Shown here: one piece after another, positions 18,801 through 26,900 of the stretch
Numbering within the stretch: position 1 is the stretch's first letter
Layout: each line of letters opens with the position of its first letter
Source: Paraburkholderia bonniea
GTDB lineage: Bacteria; Pseudomonadota; Gammaproteobacteria; Burkholderiales; Burkholderiaceae
Length of the DNA: 64,000 nucleotides
Direction of reading: 5' to 3'
Assembly: GCF_009455625.1 (NCBI RefSeq)
Contig: NZ_QPEQ01000001.1
Span: 682,001 to 746,000, forward strand
Program-made: the position numbers and the translations under genes
The notes under the pieces: model-generated
Databases searched by the model: none
What the model was told of the DNA's origin: nothing
The model's input: the letters and a program-made list of their open reading frames with translations, nothing else

Positions 18801-20272
18801 TCGAGATCGTTGTTGAGGATACCGGCATCGGTATCGAACAAGAGGCCCAAATCCGGCTCTTTGAGCCATTTGTTCAGGCCGAGTCGTCCACGACGCGACG
18901 CTTTGGTGGAACCGGGCTGGGATTGACGATTTGCCGGAAGCTGGTTGATCTGATGGGTGGCGCGCTCGAACTGCAAAGCACGCCAGGCATTGGTACCCGG
19001 ATGACTTTGCGACTGGTGATGCCGGTCGAAGCGCGCCGTTACACGGCAGGTGGGTTGCGAGGCAAACGTGGGCTGATTGCAGTTAATGACGAACGCATTG
19101 CCCAAGCGCTGATGCATTACGGTGAAGCGCTGGGTCTTCAGTTGCGATGCGCAGCGCCTGATGCCGCTGAATTGAGAAATGCCGCTGGGCTAGTCGATCT
19201 TGACTTGATTTTCCTGTGTGACAGCATGGATTTGCCTGCGGCCGCTCAGTCGAGTACCCGGGTGATACGCATTACGGAAAAACCCAAGCCGACGGGCTAT
19301 CGGATCGTCGAAGATACGATTCGCCTCAGCGTCAATCCAATTTCATGGCGTGGTCTCGGCGCCGCATGCGCCGCCGCATTGACGGGGCTAGCCATTACTC
19401 CGTCACGGACACCGGACATCGTCGACATTGGCATCACACCGCCAGACCGTGCACGCGCGATTGCGAGCAACCGGCTCATTCTGGTGGCGGAAGATCATCC
19501 CGTGAATCAGGAACTGATTCGTCATCAACTGGCATTGCTGGGTTTTGCCTGCGACGTGGTGAATGATGGGCTTGAAGCGCTTGCGGCACTTGAACAGACG
19601 CGTTATGGCTTTTTGATTACCGACTGCCATATGCCTAATCTGAACGGCCATGAGTTAGCCAGAAAGGTTCGTGAAAAAGAAGCCGGTGGCCTGTACCGCT
19701 TGCCTATTCTTGGCATTACGGCTAATACCGCACCTGAGGATTTACGCCTGTGCCACAGTGCCGGCATGGATGACTGCCTGATTAAGCCAACCCGGCTTGT
19801 GACATTGCGTGAATATCTCAATCGCTGGTTTGGAATTGATAGCGTTCATTTGCCTGATTCGTCGGTTTCGCCTGGCGGCTTGGGCGAAACGGACGAACGT
19901 TTGCTTGAATGCAACAGTCCGGCGGATTCGTTCGTGCCGGTTGATCTGCGGCATATGGCTCAGCTATGGGGCAGCGAATCGACCGTGAAGGCTTTGCTGG
20001 ATTCATTTGTTTCAGCGATGCGTGATGATGTTCGCGCATTACCGCAGTTACTTGAGGATATTGATGTTGAGCGTCTGCGCGAATGGCACCACCGCGTAGT
20101 GGGTGCCGTCAGCGTGTTGCAGTATTCGCCGCTATTGGGCGTGCTAGACGAGTACCGCTCCGAGATTATGTCGAAAGCGCCTGACGAGTTGCGCACCGAC
20201 GGGCTGGCATTAGTCAGAAAATGCAATGCGATGCTGGATGGCATTGAGGAGCAGGCGGCACTGCTGGTTTAG
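15818..20272 (+). CDS. BvgS-type hybrid sensor histidine kinase with RcsC-like pseudo-receiver and own Hpt
   Basis: A 1484-residue inner-membrane phosphorelay kinase. Order of domains: N-terminal membrane anchor (~13-30); two periplasmic Venus-flytrap solute-binding domains (~46-285 and ~298-525, each beginning like LSVG-(F/V)); transmembrane helix (~533-555); two PAS domains (~575-695, ~702-835); HisKA with His852 in MMSHEIRTPMNG; HATPase (NLLGNAIKF, DTGIGI, FGGTGLGL); a degenerate receiver (~1080-1200) lacking the acidic pair and phospho-acceptor; a true receiver with Glu1225/Asp1226 and Asp1269 (ITDCHMPN); and a C-terminal Hpt domain with His1425 (WHHRVVG). BvgS is about 1240 residues, so this one is longer by one PAS and the pseudo-receiver. 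It is downstream of the aquaporin and three RcsB-like regulators, its likely partners. Ligand unknown. Confidence 0.92.
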   Translation: MKRWQKIARNVLKWSLRGLIVAGLALSVPAQGTLDGPVSGQAPRQSPSGFPVQLSVGVLTHGWAPFDGLKNGQLSGMSVDYLHALVGPGVTLVPRIYPDMTRMLAAACAGEVDLVMSVARTPEREHCLSFTAPYFRASTSVVVDGSRRNAMPSHAQLDGASFAIERGFALERFLRERFPRAKIEIFADTDAALNAVVEGKVDAYLGFTPSARYYLADRRFSTLRVAFEESGRTDELRFALPRQGATLRDQLDRALATLPPADETAIRSRWLGGDFDMRSASTVRRLVLSPEEQAWLHSLPPLSVGFDADWPPFSYLDDAGHSSGISAEYLDYLGRTLGVKFRRAPMADWPATLKAFQKGELALLATATQDDPRLTNAYYTRAYESYPLVIVGREDEPAARSLDDFTARRVVVSAHVVGLIAQSSTGPPAQNLIVAASLDDALKLVAQGEADVFVGNVAAVDLMLKQQYAGTLKILGAVGESDTLRFALRSNLEPLAGLIDRALLAMPPAEKQLIRQRWVTGHADPHGGWSVTAVRLLPLLIGIGIVLAITLRAYVLLQREVRRRKRTETALASQLNFQQTLMEMVPYPLAAKDLDGRYIEINRAYEEASGLRRKDLIGRTICEVQAWGLSNSGRLAQMTHDTLRTGERAQLELEFIGRVGDVRHGIFWTALCKGGDGSPTCVLGTVIDITDIRRTEMCARETERRLFDVTRSLPAVVFQLRRDAHGKYSFPYIGGNTQHLLGGGASVLMPDDVIDLRRVCAEDRPKVMKALKHSARSEKPVHLEFRFDTPHGRRWGRAELVPRREMAGGVVWSGYWVDASVEHARSDELERARDLAEAASRAKDDFLAMMSHEIRTPMNGVLGLVELLERTTLNADQGEMLGMIHDSAGALLQILDDLLDYSKIEAGRLTMNVETLDLRELVDNAVGLLAGQAHEKGLKVRVDVEPEVAASLRGDGVRLRQVLFNLLGNAIKFTLQGEVEVYVSVAGQTADEQTIEIVVEDTGIGIEQEAQIRLFEPFVQAESSTTRRFGGTGLGLTICRKLVDLMGGALELQSTPGIGTRMTLRLVMPVEARRYTAGGLRGKRGLIAVNDERIAQALMHYGEALGLQLRCAAPDAAELRNAAGLVDLDLIFLCDSMDLPAAAQSSTRVIRITEKPKPTGYRIVEDTIRLSVNPISWRGLGAACAAALTGLAITPSRTPDIVDIGITPPDRARAIASNRLILVAEDHPVNQELIRHQLALLGFACDVVNDGLEALAALEQTRYGFLITDCHMPNLNGHELARKVREKEAGGLYRLPILGITANTAPEDLRLCHSAGMDDCLIKPTRLVTLREYLNRWFGIDSVHLPDSSVSPGGLGETDERLLECNSPADSFVPVDLRHMAQLWGSESTVKALLDSFVSAMRDDVRALPQLLEDIDVERLREWHHRVVGAVSVLQYSPLLGVLDEYRSEIMSKAPDELRTDGLALVRKCNAMLDGIEEQAALLV

Positions 20273-20398
20273 CGGTTTAGCGTTTAACGAAACGCGCAGA
20301 GGGTTGCTTGTTTCGTTCGCGGATTCACTGCTCGCTATTTGCGGTTTGCTGGAAAATGGTCTACTGGCCTGCCGTTACGAAGATTCAAACCACTAGGC

Positions 20399-21346
20399 CT
20401 AGTTTTTGACTTGGCTTGACAAGATCGCCGGCTGGTTGGGCGCAGTGTTTTCCCGAAAATAATCGACAGTGAAATCGACAAACGAGCGGGTTTTCGCTGA
20501 AACATGACGACGCCCCGGATAGACCAGCGACAACTCTTTATCTGCGTCCTTGATTAGATAGTCGGCCAGAACTTCAACCAGCTTGCCTGATGCGAGATCT
20601 TCCTCGACGTGATTTTTGGGCAAGATGGTGATGCCCATGTCTGCCAGAGCGGCTTGCTTGAGCATGACGGCGTTATTGACCGAATACTTGGGTTCCAGGC
20701 AGATTGTTTTTTCCTGTCCATTGGGTTTTATAAAGCGCCAGATTGCGTTATGAATATCGGCCGAAGGCGCCATAAAGGTATGCCTGGTCAGTTCGGATGG
20801 CGTATAAGGCTGCCCGTATTTTTCAATATAAGCGGGTGAGGCGACAGCCACGGACTGCACTTTAAAGAGCAGCCGCTTGATTAGCGTGCCACTGCTAATT
20901 TGCCATGGCATGACGATGCCCACATCAAACCCTTCTTCGATCAGATCAACCGGGCGGTGCAACAACGTGACGGCGAGCCGCACCTGCGGATGACGTGCCT
21001 GATAGCGTTGTATCAGCGGCGTTAGGCCGGACAGCGCAAATGACGCAACTACAACGAGTTTGAGTGTGCCGGCTGGATCGGTTGAACTGCGAGTGATGCC
21101 GGATTCCATGGCTTCGAGCTGCTCAATCACCTGCCTGCAACCTTCCGCATAGGCTTCGCCAGCTTCTGTCAGCGACAGACTGCGCGTGCTGCGATTGATC
21201 AGCCGTGTATTGAGATGGGTTTCGAGCAGCGCGATATACCGTGTAACGACGGCATTCGACAGATCCAGGCTCGATGCGGCACGTCCAAACGAACCGTTCT
21301 CGGCAACCTGGAGAAATATTCGCATGGCTTGTAGATGGTTCATCAT
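20399..21346 (-). CDS. LysR-family transcriptional regulator
   Basis: A 315-residue LysR-type regulator with an N-terminal winged helix-turn-helix (MRIFLQVAENGSFGRAAS, then the LETHLNTRLINRSTR element) and a C-terminal substrate-binding co-inducer domain. It most resembles the large CrgA/AaeR-like clade common in Burkholderia. Two adjacent ATG codons (21346, 21343) can start it. It is divergent from the porin gene at 21812 across a 465-bp AT-rich gap, so it could control the porin, but no TN11A box was confidently located. It lies convergent with the kinase gene. Confidence 0.92.
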   Translation of the reverse strand: MMNHLQAMRIFLQVAENGSFGRAASSLDLSNAVVTRYIALLETHLNTRLINRSTRSLSLTEAGEAYAEGCRQVIEQLEAMESGITRSSTDPAGTLKLVVVASFALSGLTPLIQRYQARHPQVRLAVTLLHRPVDLIEEGFDVGIVMPWQISSGTLIKRLLFKVQSVAVASPAYIEKYGQPYTPSELTRHTFMAPSADIHNAIWRFIKPNGQEKTICLEPKYSVNNAVMLKQAALADMGITILPKNHVEEDLASGKLVEVLADYLIKDADKELSLVYPGRRHVSAKTRSFVDFTVDYFRENTAPNQPAILSSQVKN

Positions 21347-21811
21347 AGGAATGGAATTGGCATCGGATAAAAATTGGAAGAATTTTAATGAGAAAGAAAA
21401 TCAGGAGATGAATGGCTGCGGTCAAAGAGTCGCCCCTTATGCTAAAAACTTAAGAGGCCCTTTGAAATGAGAGTTATCTTAAATATCTCAATTAATTGCT
21501 GATGTGAAATTTGTGGTGGTCCGGCAACGTTTTAATTGGATAAGGATGCGGGATAGCAAAATGAGATAAGAGGCGGTCCTTTTGTATCAAAGGATTGCCG
21601 TCGAAAATCAGCATTTTTTTAATAATTTAAAAAGAGTTTTGTTGTTGTGGTCATGCCGCTGGGAAAGTGACCCACCTAAACTTTGGCCTCGCAGACCAAG
21701 CAGGTCTCCGATTTTAGGGTGACGGCGTTACAGGACTATGCGCTTCAGCTTGCAGTCGCGCTGTGCAATTAATCGAGTCAACGGACTCAGTAGATATCTC
21801 AAGGGACTAGC
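21347..21811. other. Long divergent intergenic region between LysR gene and porin
   Basis: 465 bp without a credible gene, AT-rich in the left three quarters. It should carry promoters for both divergent genes. The only structure I can support is the nested inverted repeat at 21675-21718, listed separately. Confidence 0.5.
21675..21718 (+). promoter_or_regulatory. Nested inverted repeat in the porin leader
   Basis: Outer arms CCTAAA (21675-21680) / TTTAGG (21713-21718) enclose inner arms AGACC / GGTCT (21693-21697, 21703-21707). It lies 93 bp before the porin ATG, so it may be an operator or a 5'-UTR stem-loop such as a small-RNA target. Confidence 0.35.
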
Positions 21812-22972
21812 ATGAAAAAAACTCTGATTCTCGCGGCTGTTTCCGCGACCTTCGCGAGTGCGGCATACGCGCAAAGCAGTGTGACGCTGTACGGTATCGT
21901 TGATGCCGGTTTCACTTTCGTGAACAACCAGGTTAAGCCTGGCCTCGTTCCAGTTGGCGCTCCTCCGCTCCACGGTGCGGTTTATGGTTTGAAGAGCGGC
22001 AACGTTCAAAACAGCCGCTGGGGCCTGCGTGGTGCAGAAGACCTGGGTGGCGGTCTGAAGGCAATCTTCACATTGGAAAGCGGTTTTGACATCGGTAACG
22101 GCACTGCCGCCCAAAATGGCCGTATGTTTGGCCGTCAGGCTTTTGTCGGTATGTCCAGCCCTTACGGCACTGTGACTCTTGGTCGTCAGTATGATTCCGT
22201 GGTCGATTACATCGGCCCGCTGACGGCAACCGGAAGCTGGGGCGGCACGTATTTCGCTCACCCGTTTGACAATGACAACGCGAACAACTCGCTGCGCATG
22301 AACAATTCGGTCAAGTTCCAAAGCGCTAACTACGGTGGCTTCTCGTTCGGTGGCTTGTATGCCTTCTCGAACCAGGCTGGTGGCTTTGCTAGCGACCGTG
22401 CATACAGCGCGGGCATGGGCTACCAGGCTGGCGGTTTGAAGCTGGCTGCTGCATACCTGCAAACGCAAGGTACAGACCGTAACACTAGCGGTGCAGTTCA
22501 AGACGGCATCGCAAACTTTGGCTCAGCTACTGCTCCGGCATTCAGCTCGAAGCAACGTACCTGGGGTGCAGGCGGTAGCTATGCATTCGGCCCGGCAACA
22601 GTTGGTGCTGTGTTCTCGCAAAGCCGCTTCCAGTTCGTGCTGGGTGACGCATCGGTTCGCCTCAACAACTACGAAGTCAATGCACGTTACAACCTGACGC
22701 CAGCATTTGCTCTGGGTGCTGCATACACGTACACCCAATCGATGCAACGTACTCCGGCGATTCCTTCTGGCTCGAGCCACTGGAACCAGTTCGGTCTTCA
22801 AGCTGACTACGCGTTGTCCAAGCGTACCGATATCTACGCTGAAGGCGTAGCTCAGCTTGGCGCGAAGGGTAATGCTGCCAATGGCACAACTACTCGCGTA
22901 TTTGGTACCGATGCACCTTCTTCATCGCGTAACCAGGTTGTGGTCACGACGGGTATTCGTCACCGCTTCTAA
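21812..22972 (+). CDS. General porin, Gram-negative betaproteobacterial type (OmpC-like)
   Basis: Outer-membrane trimeric beta-barrel channel for small hydrophilic solutes. The 386-residue precursor has a signal peptide cut after SAAYA (residue ~20), then the family start QSSVTLYGIVDAG. The barrel motif NSRWGLRG and GRQAFVGM follow, and the protein ends in Phe (GIRHRF), the signal for insertion by the BAM complex. Codon use is visibly biased toward abundant codons, as expected for a highly expressed protein. A strong terminator follows immediately. Regulation by the divergent LysR gene is possible. Confidence 0.95.
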   Translation: MKKTLILAAVSATFASAAYAQSSVTLYGIVDAGFTFVNNQVKPGLVPVGAPPLHGAVYGLKSGNVQNSRWGLRGAEDLGGGLKAIFTLESGFDIGNGTAAQNGRMFGRQAFVGMSSPYGTVTLGRQYDSVVDYIGPLTATGSWGGTYFAHPFDNDNANNSLRMNNSVKFQSANYGGFSFGGLYAFSNQAGGFASDRAYSAGMGYQAGGLKLAAAYLQTQGTDRNTSGAVQDGIANFGSATAPAFSSKQRTWGAGGSYAFGPATVGAVFSQSRFQFVLGDASVRLNNYEVNARYNLTPAFALGAAYTYTQSMQRTPAIPSGSSHWNQFGLQADYALSKRTDIYAEGVAQLGAKGNAANGTTTRVFGTDAPSSSRNQVVVTTGIRHRF

Positions 22973-22988
22973 GCATCACTGTTTCAGC

Positions 22989-23016
22989 AAAAAAGCACCG
23001 TTCGCGGTGCTTTTTT
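22989..23016 (+). terminator. Strong terminator after the porin gene
   Basis: Perfect 12-bp stem AAAAAAGCACCG / CGGTGCTTTTTT closed by a TTCG tetraloop (23001-23004), 16 bp after the porin stop. The A/T arms make it functional in both directions. Confidence 0.9.
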
Positions 23017-23146
23017 GTTTTTGGGCGACAGATTCGGGCTGAATACGATGGCGTGCTATTTACGCTATCTAGTATGTTGTTGCTTTGTGCCAAGAGCGGG
23101 TCACTAGCTGATTCGCTCTGTTGGCGAAACAACATGGGAAGGAAAT

Positions 23147-23581
23147 ATGACTGCTATCCGCAAGCTGAATCTCGTCGCTGCACTATGGGTTCTGACATTG
23201 GGCGTTGCCATGGCGGATACGGTTGCGCTGAAGGCCCATCTGGAGCCTTCCAGCGAAGTCCCGCCTCGTGTCAGTCATGGTCACGGCGTGCTGAATGCCA
23301 CGTTTGACACCTCGACCAATGCGATCCAATGGACGGTGACTTATGCGGACTTGTCGGGGCCCGCAACGGGAGCGCACTTTCATGGTCCCGCCCCCGTTGG
23401 GCAAAATGCGAAAGTTCAGGTGTCGATCGACCAATCCGCATTGGCTAGTCCGATTAAGGGCTCTGCGAGACTGACTGAGCAACAGGTCACGGATCTGATG
23501 GCCGGCCAGTGGTACTTCAATATCCATACCGGACAAAATTCTGGCGGTGAAATTCGCGGCCAGATACTGCCTTCCAACTAG
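23147..23581 (+). CDS. Secreted CHRD-domain protein
   Basis: A 144-residue exported protein with a signal peptide cut after about GVAMA (residue ~23) and a single CHRD domain, recognisable from the AHFHGPAP motif and the C-terminal WYFNIHT..GGEIRGQI. The domain is named after chordin; in bacteria its function is unknown, and it occurs in periplasmic or surface proteins. The ATG is preceded by GGAAGGAAAT, a good ribosome-binding site. It stands alone between the porin terminator and a convergent EcsC-family gene. Confidence 0.87.
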   Translation: MTAIRKLNLVAALWVLTLGVAMADTVALKAHLEPSSEVPPRVSHGHGVLNATFDTSTNAIQWTVTYADLSGPATGAHFHGPAPVGQNAKVQVSIDQSALASPIKGSARLTEQQVTDLMAGQWYFNIHTGQNSGGEIRGQILPSN

Positions 23582-23674
23582 CCGTGCGAGCCTGAAAATC
23601 GTTTTGAGCCAAGCTTCGTTGGGTTCATTCGATGAAGCGGCATTTCCGCATCAGGCGAGGTGTCGCCGCGTTAT

Positions 23675-24526
23675 TTAAGTGTCAGGCGAGTCATCTGAGA
23701 GGCTGATTGCCTGATAGGCGGCTTCGACGGCGGCCGTGCCGTACTGGCGCTCCAGCCGTCGTACGGTGAAATGACCATGGGCGGCTTGCTGAAAATGGTC
23801 AATAAAAACTGTGTTGACCATGGCTCCCAGCACCGCGCCCAGCGCAGGAATGGATTTGGCCGCGATTTGTTCGCTGACTTGCGTGGAAAACCGCGCGGCA
23901 ATGGTTTGAACCAGACGCAATAGCGCGGCTGAACCGTGTGTGGTGAAGCCCTTTGCTGCGACTTCGGCAGAGGCTTTCGAGACGGCCTGGGCCAGCGCGC
24001 CACGCATGATGAAGTAGCCGAATTCGGCGTCGTCGTCGGTTTTTGATGTGCCTCCCATGCCCAGCACGGCAAGACATTGCAACTGGGTGTCAATCGAGTT
24101 CAGGTCTTCGCCCTCGCTGCGGGCGACATCACAGATCGAACGAAACATCAGCGTGGTGGTAACCGGTAGTTCAACGGGCAGCGCGAATAGCCCGAAGGCA
24201 CCTCCTGCCGCGCCGGTGGTGGCCACCGCGAACTTGTGCAGCAGGTTGCGTGGCTTGTCGGGCGTGCCTGATGGCGTGCTGCTGTCGTGGCTCCCCAGCG
24301 TGCGCAACGCGATGTTCAAACATTTGCGCAACGCGATTTGCGTCGCTTCGGCCACTTTCTCATTGGCGCTGGCGGGCATCCGGGCCAGCAGCTTTTCTAG
24401 TGGTGCTCCGACGATGCTGGCGAGTTTCATCGCCAGCGCTGGGCTTTCAAGTTCATGTTTCGCGTGCCGCAGAACGCTTAGATCTGCGGTGGACAACGGC
24501 GAGGCGGCAAGCGGTAACGGTTGCAT
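23675..24526 (-). CDS. EcsC-family protein
   Basis: A 283-residue protein matching the EcsC family, named after a Bacillus gene in the ecs locus; the biochemical role is unknown. Visible features are a helical N-terminal half and glycine/alanine-rich hydrophobic stretches (ATTGAAGGAFGLFALPVELP and ALGAVLGAMVNTVFIDHFQ) that may associate with the membrane. It is divergent from the MFS transporter gene with 102 bp between and probably monocistronic. Confidence 0.8.
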   Translation of the reverse strand: MQPLPLAASPLSTADLSVLRHAKHELESPALAMKLASIVGAPLEKLLARMPASANEKVAEATQIALRKCLNIALRTLGSHDSSTPSGTPDKPRNLLHKFAVATTGAAGGAFGLFALPVELPVTTTLMFRSICDVARSEGEDLNSIDTQLQCLAVLGMGGTSKTDDDAEFGYFIMRGALAQAVSKASAEVAAKGFTTHGSAALLRLVQTIAARFSTQVSEQIAAKSIPALGAVLGAMVNTVFIDHFQQAAHGHFTVRRLERQYGTAAVEAAYQAISLSDDSPDT

Positions 24527-24596
24527 AACACTTCCTGATGACTGCGGCGGGCAATCGGGCAGTTTAGCGCGGCACCGCGTGATATGATCCGCAATC

Positions 24597-24627
24597 TATT
24601 GACCAATCAACTGTTGTCATATCAATA
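24597..24627. promoter_or_regulatory. Possible operator before the MFS-MarR operon
   Basis: Inverted arms TATTGA / TCAATA separated by 19 bp, ending just before the MFS start codon. An operator for the downstream MarR protein is expected here; this is a candidate only. Confidence 0.25.
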
Positions 24628-24628
24628 A

Positions 24629-26224
24629 ATGCCCGTCCATACTGCGGCTCACCATTCGAGTGGGCAAGTTTTGCCGTTTCGTGAATCATTGCTGGCCATG
24701 TTGGGTATTTCGTTTGTCACGATGCTCGTGGCGCTCGATCAAACTGTGGTGGGCACTGCGCTGCCTACGGCCGTCGCGGAACTCAAAGGGTTTGAGCTTT
24801 ATGCCTGGGTGGCGACTTCGTACTTGCTGACTTCGGTGATTACCGTGCCGATTTTCGGCCGTCTTGGCGATTATTACGGGCGCAAGCCGTTCGTGATTGC
24901 CTCAATCATCGTTTTCACCGCCGCCTCTGCGCTGTGCGGCATGGCGGACAGCATGCTGTTTCTGGTGCTCGCCCGGGGTTTGCAGGGCATCGGAGGGGGC
25001 ATGCTGGTGGGCACTGCATTTGCCTGTATTCCCGATCTTTTTCCTGATTCAGTGGTGCGTCTGCGCTGGCAAATAATGATGAGTTCGGCCTTCGGTATCG
25101 CCAATGCAGCGGGGTCGTCGTTGGGCGGCATTCTCACGCAGTACTACGGCTGGCGTTCGGTGTTCTACGTCAACTTGCCTGTGGGGCTGTTGTCGCTGTT
25201 TTTTGTCTGGCGTTATTTGCCGCATCTGCGCCATGTCGTGCATACCGAAAAGATGCGTCTGGACTGGCCCGGTGCGTTGCTTATCGCTGTGACGCTGGGT
25301 AGCTTGCAGCTTTTCGTTGAATGGCTGCCGCAACATGGTTTCGCTCCCACGACGTTAGGCTTGCTCGCGCTTGGTCTGATCGCGGGCTACGCGCTCTGGA
25401 AATGGGAAAAACGCTGCCCGCAAGCCATTCTCCCGATTGACATGTTTCGCAACCGTAGTCTTGCCGCGCTGTTCGTCTTGACGTTGCTGAGCGGTTTTAC
25501 GATGTTTTCGCTGCTGTTTTACGCACCGCTGCTGTTCCAGGGTGGGTTTGGCATGTCACCGCAGGAAGCTGGGCTCATCATCACGCCGCTGGTGGTGTTT
25601 ATTACGGTGGGCAGTATCGTCAATGGGCGCATCGTTTCGCGTGTGCGTAATCCCAATCTGATGCTGTATCTCGGCTTTGTGCTGGTGGCGCTGGCCTGTG
25701 CAGGCGTCGCGCGGGCGACGCACACCATGCCCTCCTGGCTGCTAGTTACGTTGATGGTGATGGCGGGCCTGGGTCTCGGCTTTGTGCTGCCCAACCTGAC
25801 GATCTTCGCGCAGCAGATAGCCGCGCGGGAGCATCTTGGGATTGCAACGGCGCTGCTGCAGTCGTTGCGCATGATTGGCGGGATGGCTGGCACCGCGCTG
25901 ACTGGCACGCTGATTAGCCATATGTACGCCGATGGGGTGCGTACTGCGCTGGAGCGCGATCAGGCGATGCACTGGTTTGCTGCCCTGAGTGATCCACAAA
26001 TCCTGATTAATCGTGAAGCGCAGTTGCCGCTGCTTGAGCAACTCGCGCGCGCTGGCCATAACGGCATGCTGCTGCTGGAGAGCGCGCGTGAAGCGCTGGT
26101 TGCGGCGATTCATCTCGGGCTGGCACTGGCGGCGCTGATTGCCGTTGTGTCGCTCTGGCAAAGCCGCCGGGTGCCGCGCATTACACTGCGGCGCAAAGTT
26201 GAGCCAAGCGTGGCGGCTGATTGA
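24629..26224 (+). CDS. MFS multidrug exporter, DHA2 (EmrB/QacA) family
   Basis: A 14-helix proton-driven drug exporter of 531 residues in the inner membrane. The DHA2 signature VALDQTVVGTALPTA lies in the first helix; motif A is GRLGDYYGRKP between helices 2 and 3, and motif C-like GIANAAGSSLGG lies in helix 5. A hydrophilic segment near residues 435-480 precedes the last helix. There is no EmrA-type adaptor gene next to it, so it may act alone. The MarR regulator begins 29 nt after its stop, so the pair is probably one operon under MarR repression. The substrate is unknown. Confidence 0.9.
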   Translation: MPVHTAAHHSSGQVLPFRESLLAMLGISFVTMLVALDQTVVGTALPTAVAELKGFELYAWVATSYLLTSVITVPIFGRLGDYYGRKPFVIASIIVFTAASALCGMADSMLFLVLARGLQGIGGGMLVGTAFACIPDLFPDSVVRLRWQIMMSSAFGIANAAGSSLGGILTQYYGWRSVFYVNLPVGLLSLFFVWRYLPHLRHVVHTEKMRLDWPGALLIAVTLGSLQLFVEWLPQHGFAPTTLGLLALGLIAGYALWKWEKRCPQAILPIDMFRNRSLAALFVLTLLSGFTMFSLLFYAPLLFQGGFGMSPQEAGLIITPLVVFITVGSIVNGRIVSRVRNPNLMLYLGFVLVALACAGVARATHTMPSWLLVTLMVMAGLGLGFVLPNLTIFAQQIAAREHLGIATALLQSLRMIGGMAGTALTGTLISHMYADGVRTALERDQAMHWFAALSDPQILINREAQLPLLEQLARAGHNGMLLLESAREALVAAIHLGLALAALIAVVSLWQSRRVPRITLRRKVEPSVAAD

Positions 26225-26253
26225 TTCCCCCTGAGTTACATGGTTGAAACCTT

Positions 26254-26733
26254 ATGGAAGAGCAGGATCGTGTTGCTTTCGTGCAGCAGTTTGGCCGGAC
26301 TTATCGTGTGTTTATGTCGGCCTTTGAAGCCAGCGTGGGGCATCCGCTGCCGCGCTGGCGTGTCTTGCGGGCGTTGCATGAGCAGTCTGGCGGGGCTTCG
26401 CAAAAACGGCTCATTGAGCTTCTGCGGATTGATCCCGGTGCGCTGACGCGGCAGTTGAAGGCGCTTGAGGCACTAGGCTGGATCGCTCGCAGCATGGATG
26501 CGCGGGATAACCGTGTGACCAACGTCGTGTTGACCGACACCGGCCGGGCGGTGATTCAGGCGAGCTTGCCGCAGCGCAATGCGTTCTTGCACGACACCAT
26601 GGCGGGGCTGCCGGATGCGGACCTCGCGGCGGTTTCCAGTATCTTGAGGCGGCTTGAAGCGCGGATCGGTGAGGTGGCGAGTGCTGCGCCTGAATTGCGC
26701 TCAAGTGCCGTGGGCGAGAACGCTGCAGATTAA
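26254..26733 (+). CDS. MarR-family transcriptional regulator
   Basis: A 159-residue winged-helix regulator. The core shows the MarR pattern: RWRVLRAL, recognition helix SQKRLIELLRIDPGALTRQL, then the wing region LGWIARSMDARDNRVTNVVLT with the conserved D-R-N-R. It follows an MFS exporter gene in the same transcript, the usual arrangement for a local repressor released by exporter substrates. The start ATG at 26254 is preferred; other ATGs upstream are out of frame. The CAC-repeat tract begins about 25 bp after its stop. Confidence 0.92.
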   Translation: MEEQDRVAFVQQFGRTYRVFMSAFEASVGHPLPRWRVLRALHEQSGGASQKRLIELLRIDPGALTRQLKALEALGWIARSMDARDNRVTNVVLTDTGRAVIQASLPQRNAFLHDTMAGLPDADLAAVSSILRRLEARIGEVASAAPELRSSAVGENAAD

Positions 26734-26758
26734 ACCGCAGTTGTTGTGCACCATGCGT

Positions 26759-26887
<129 letters not shown>

Positions 26888-26900
26888 GCACCAACCACTG

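Noticed and set aside
20267-20289. GGTTTAGC tandem pair at the kinase stop as an attachment site of the island
   Set aside because: Very short, and I found no matching copy at the left edge near 12043-12240; no integrase or tRNA is present.
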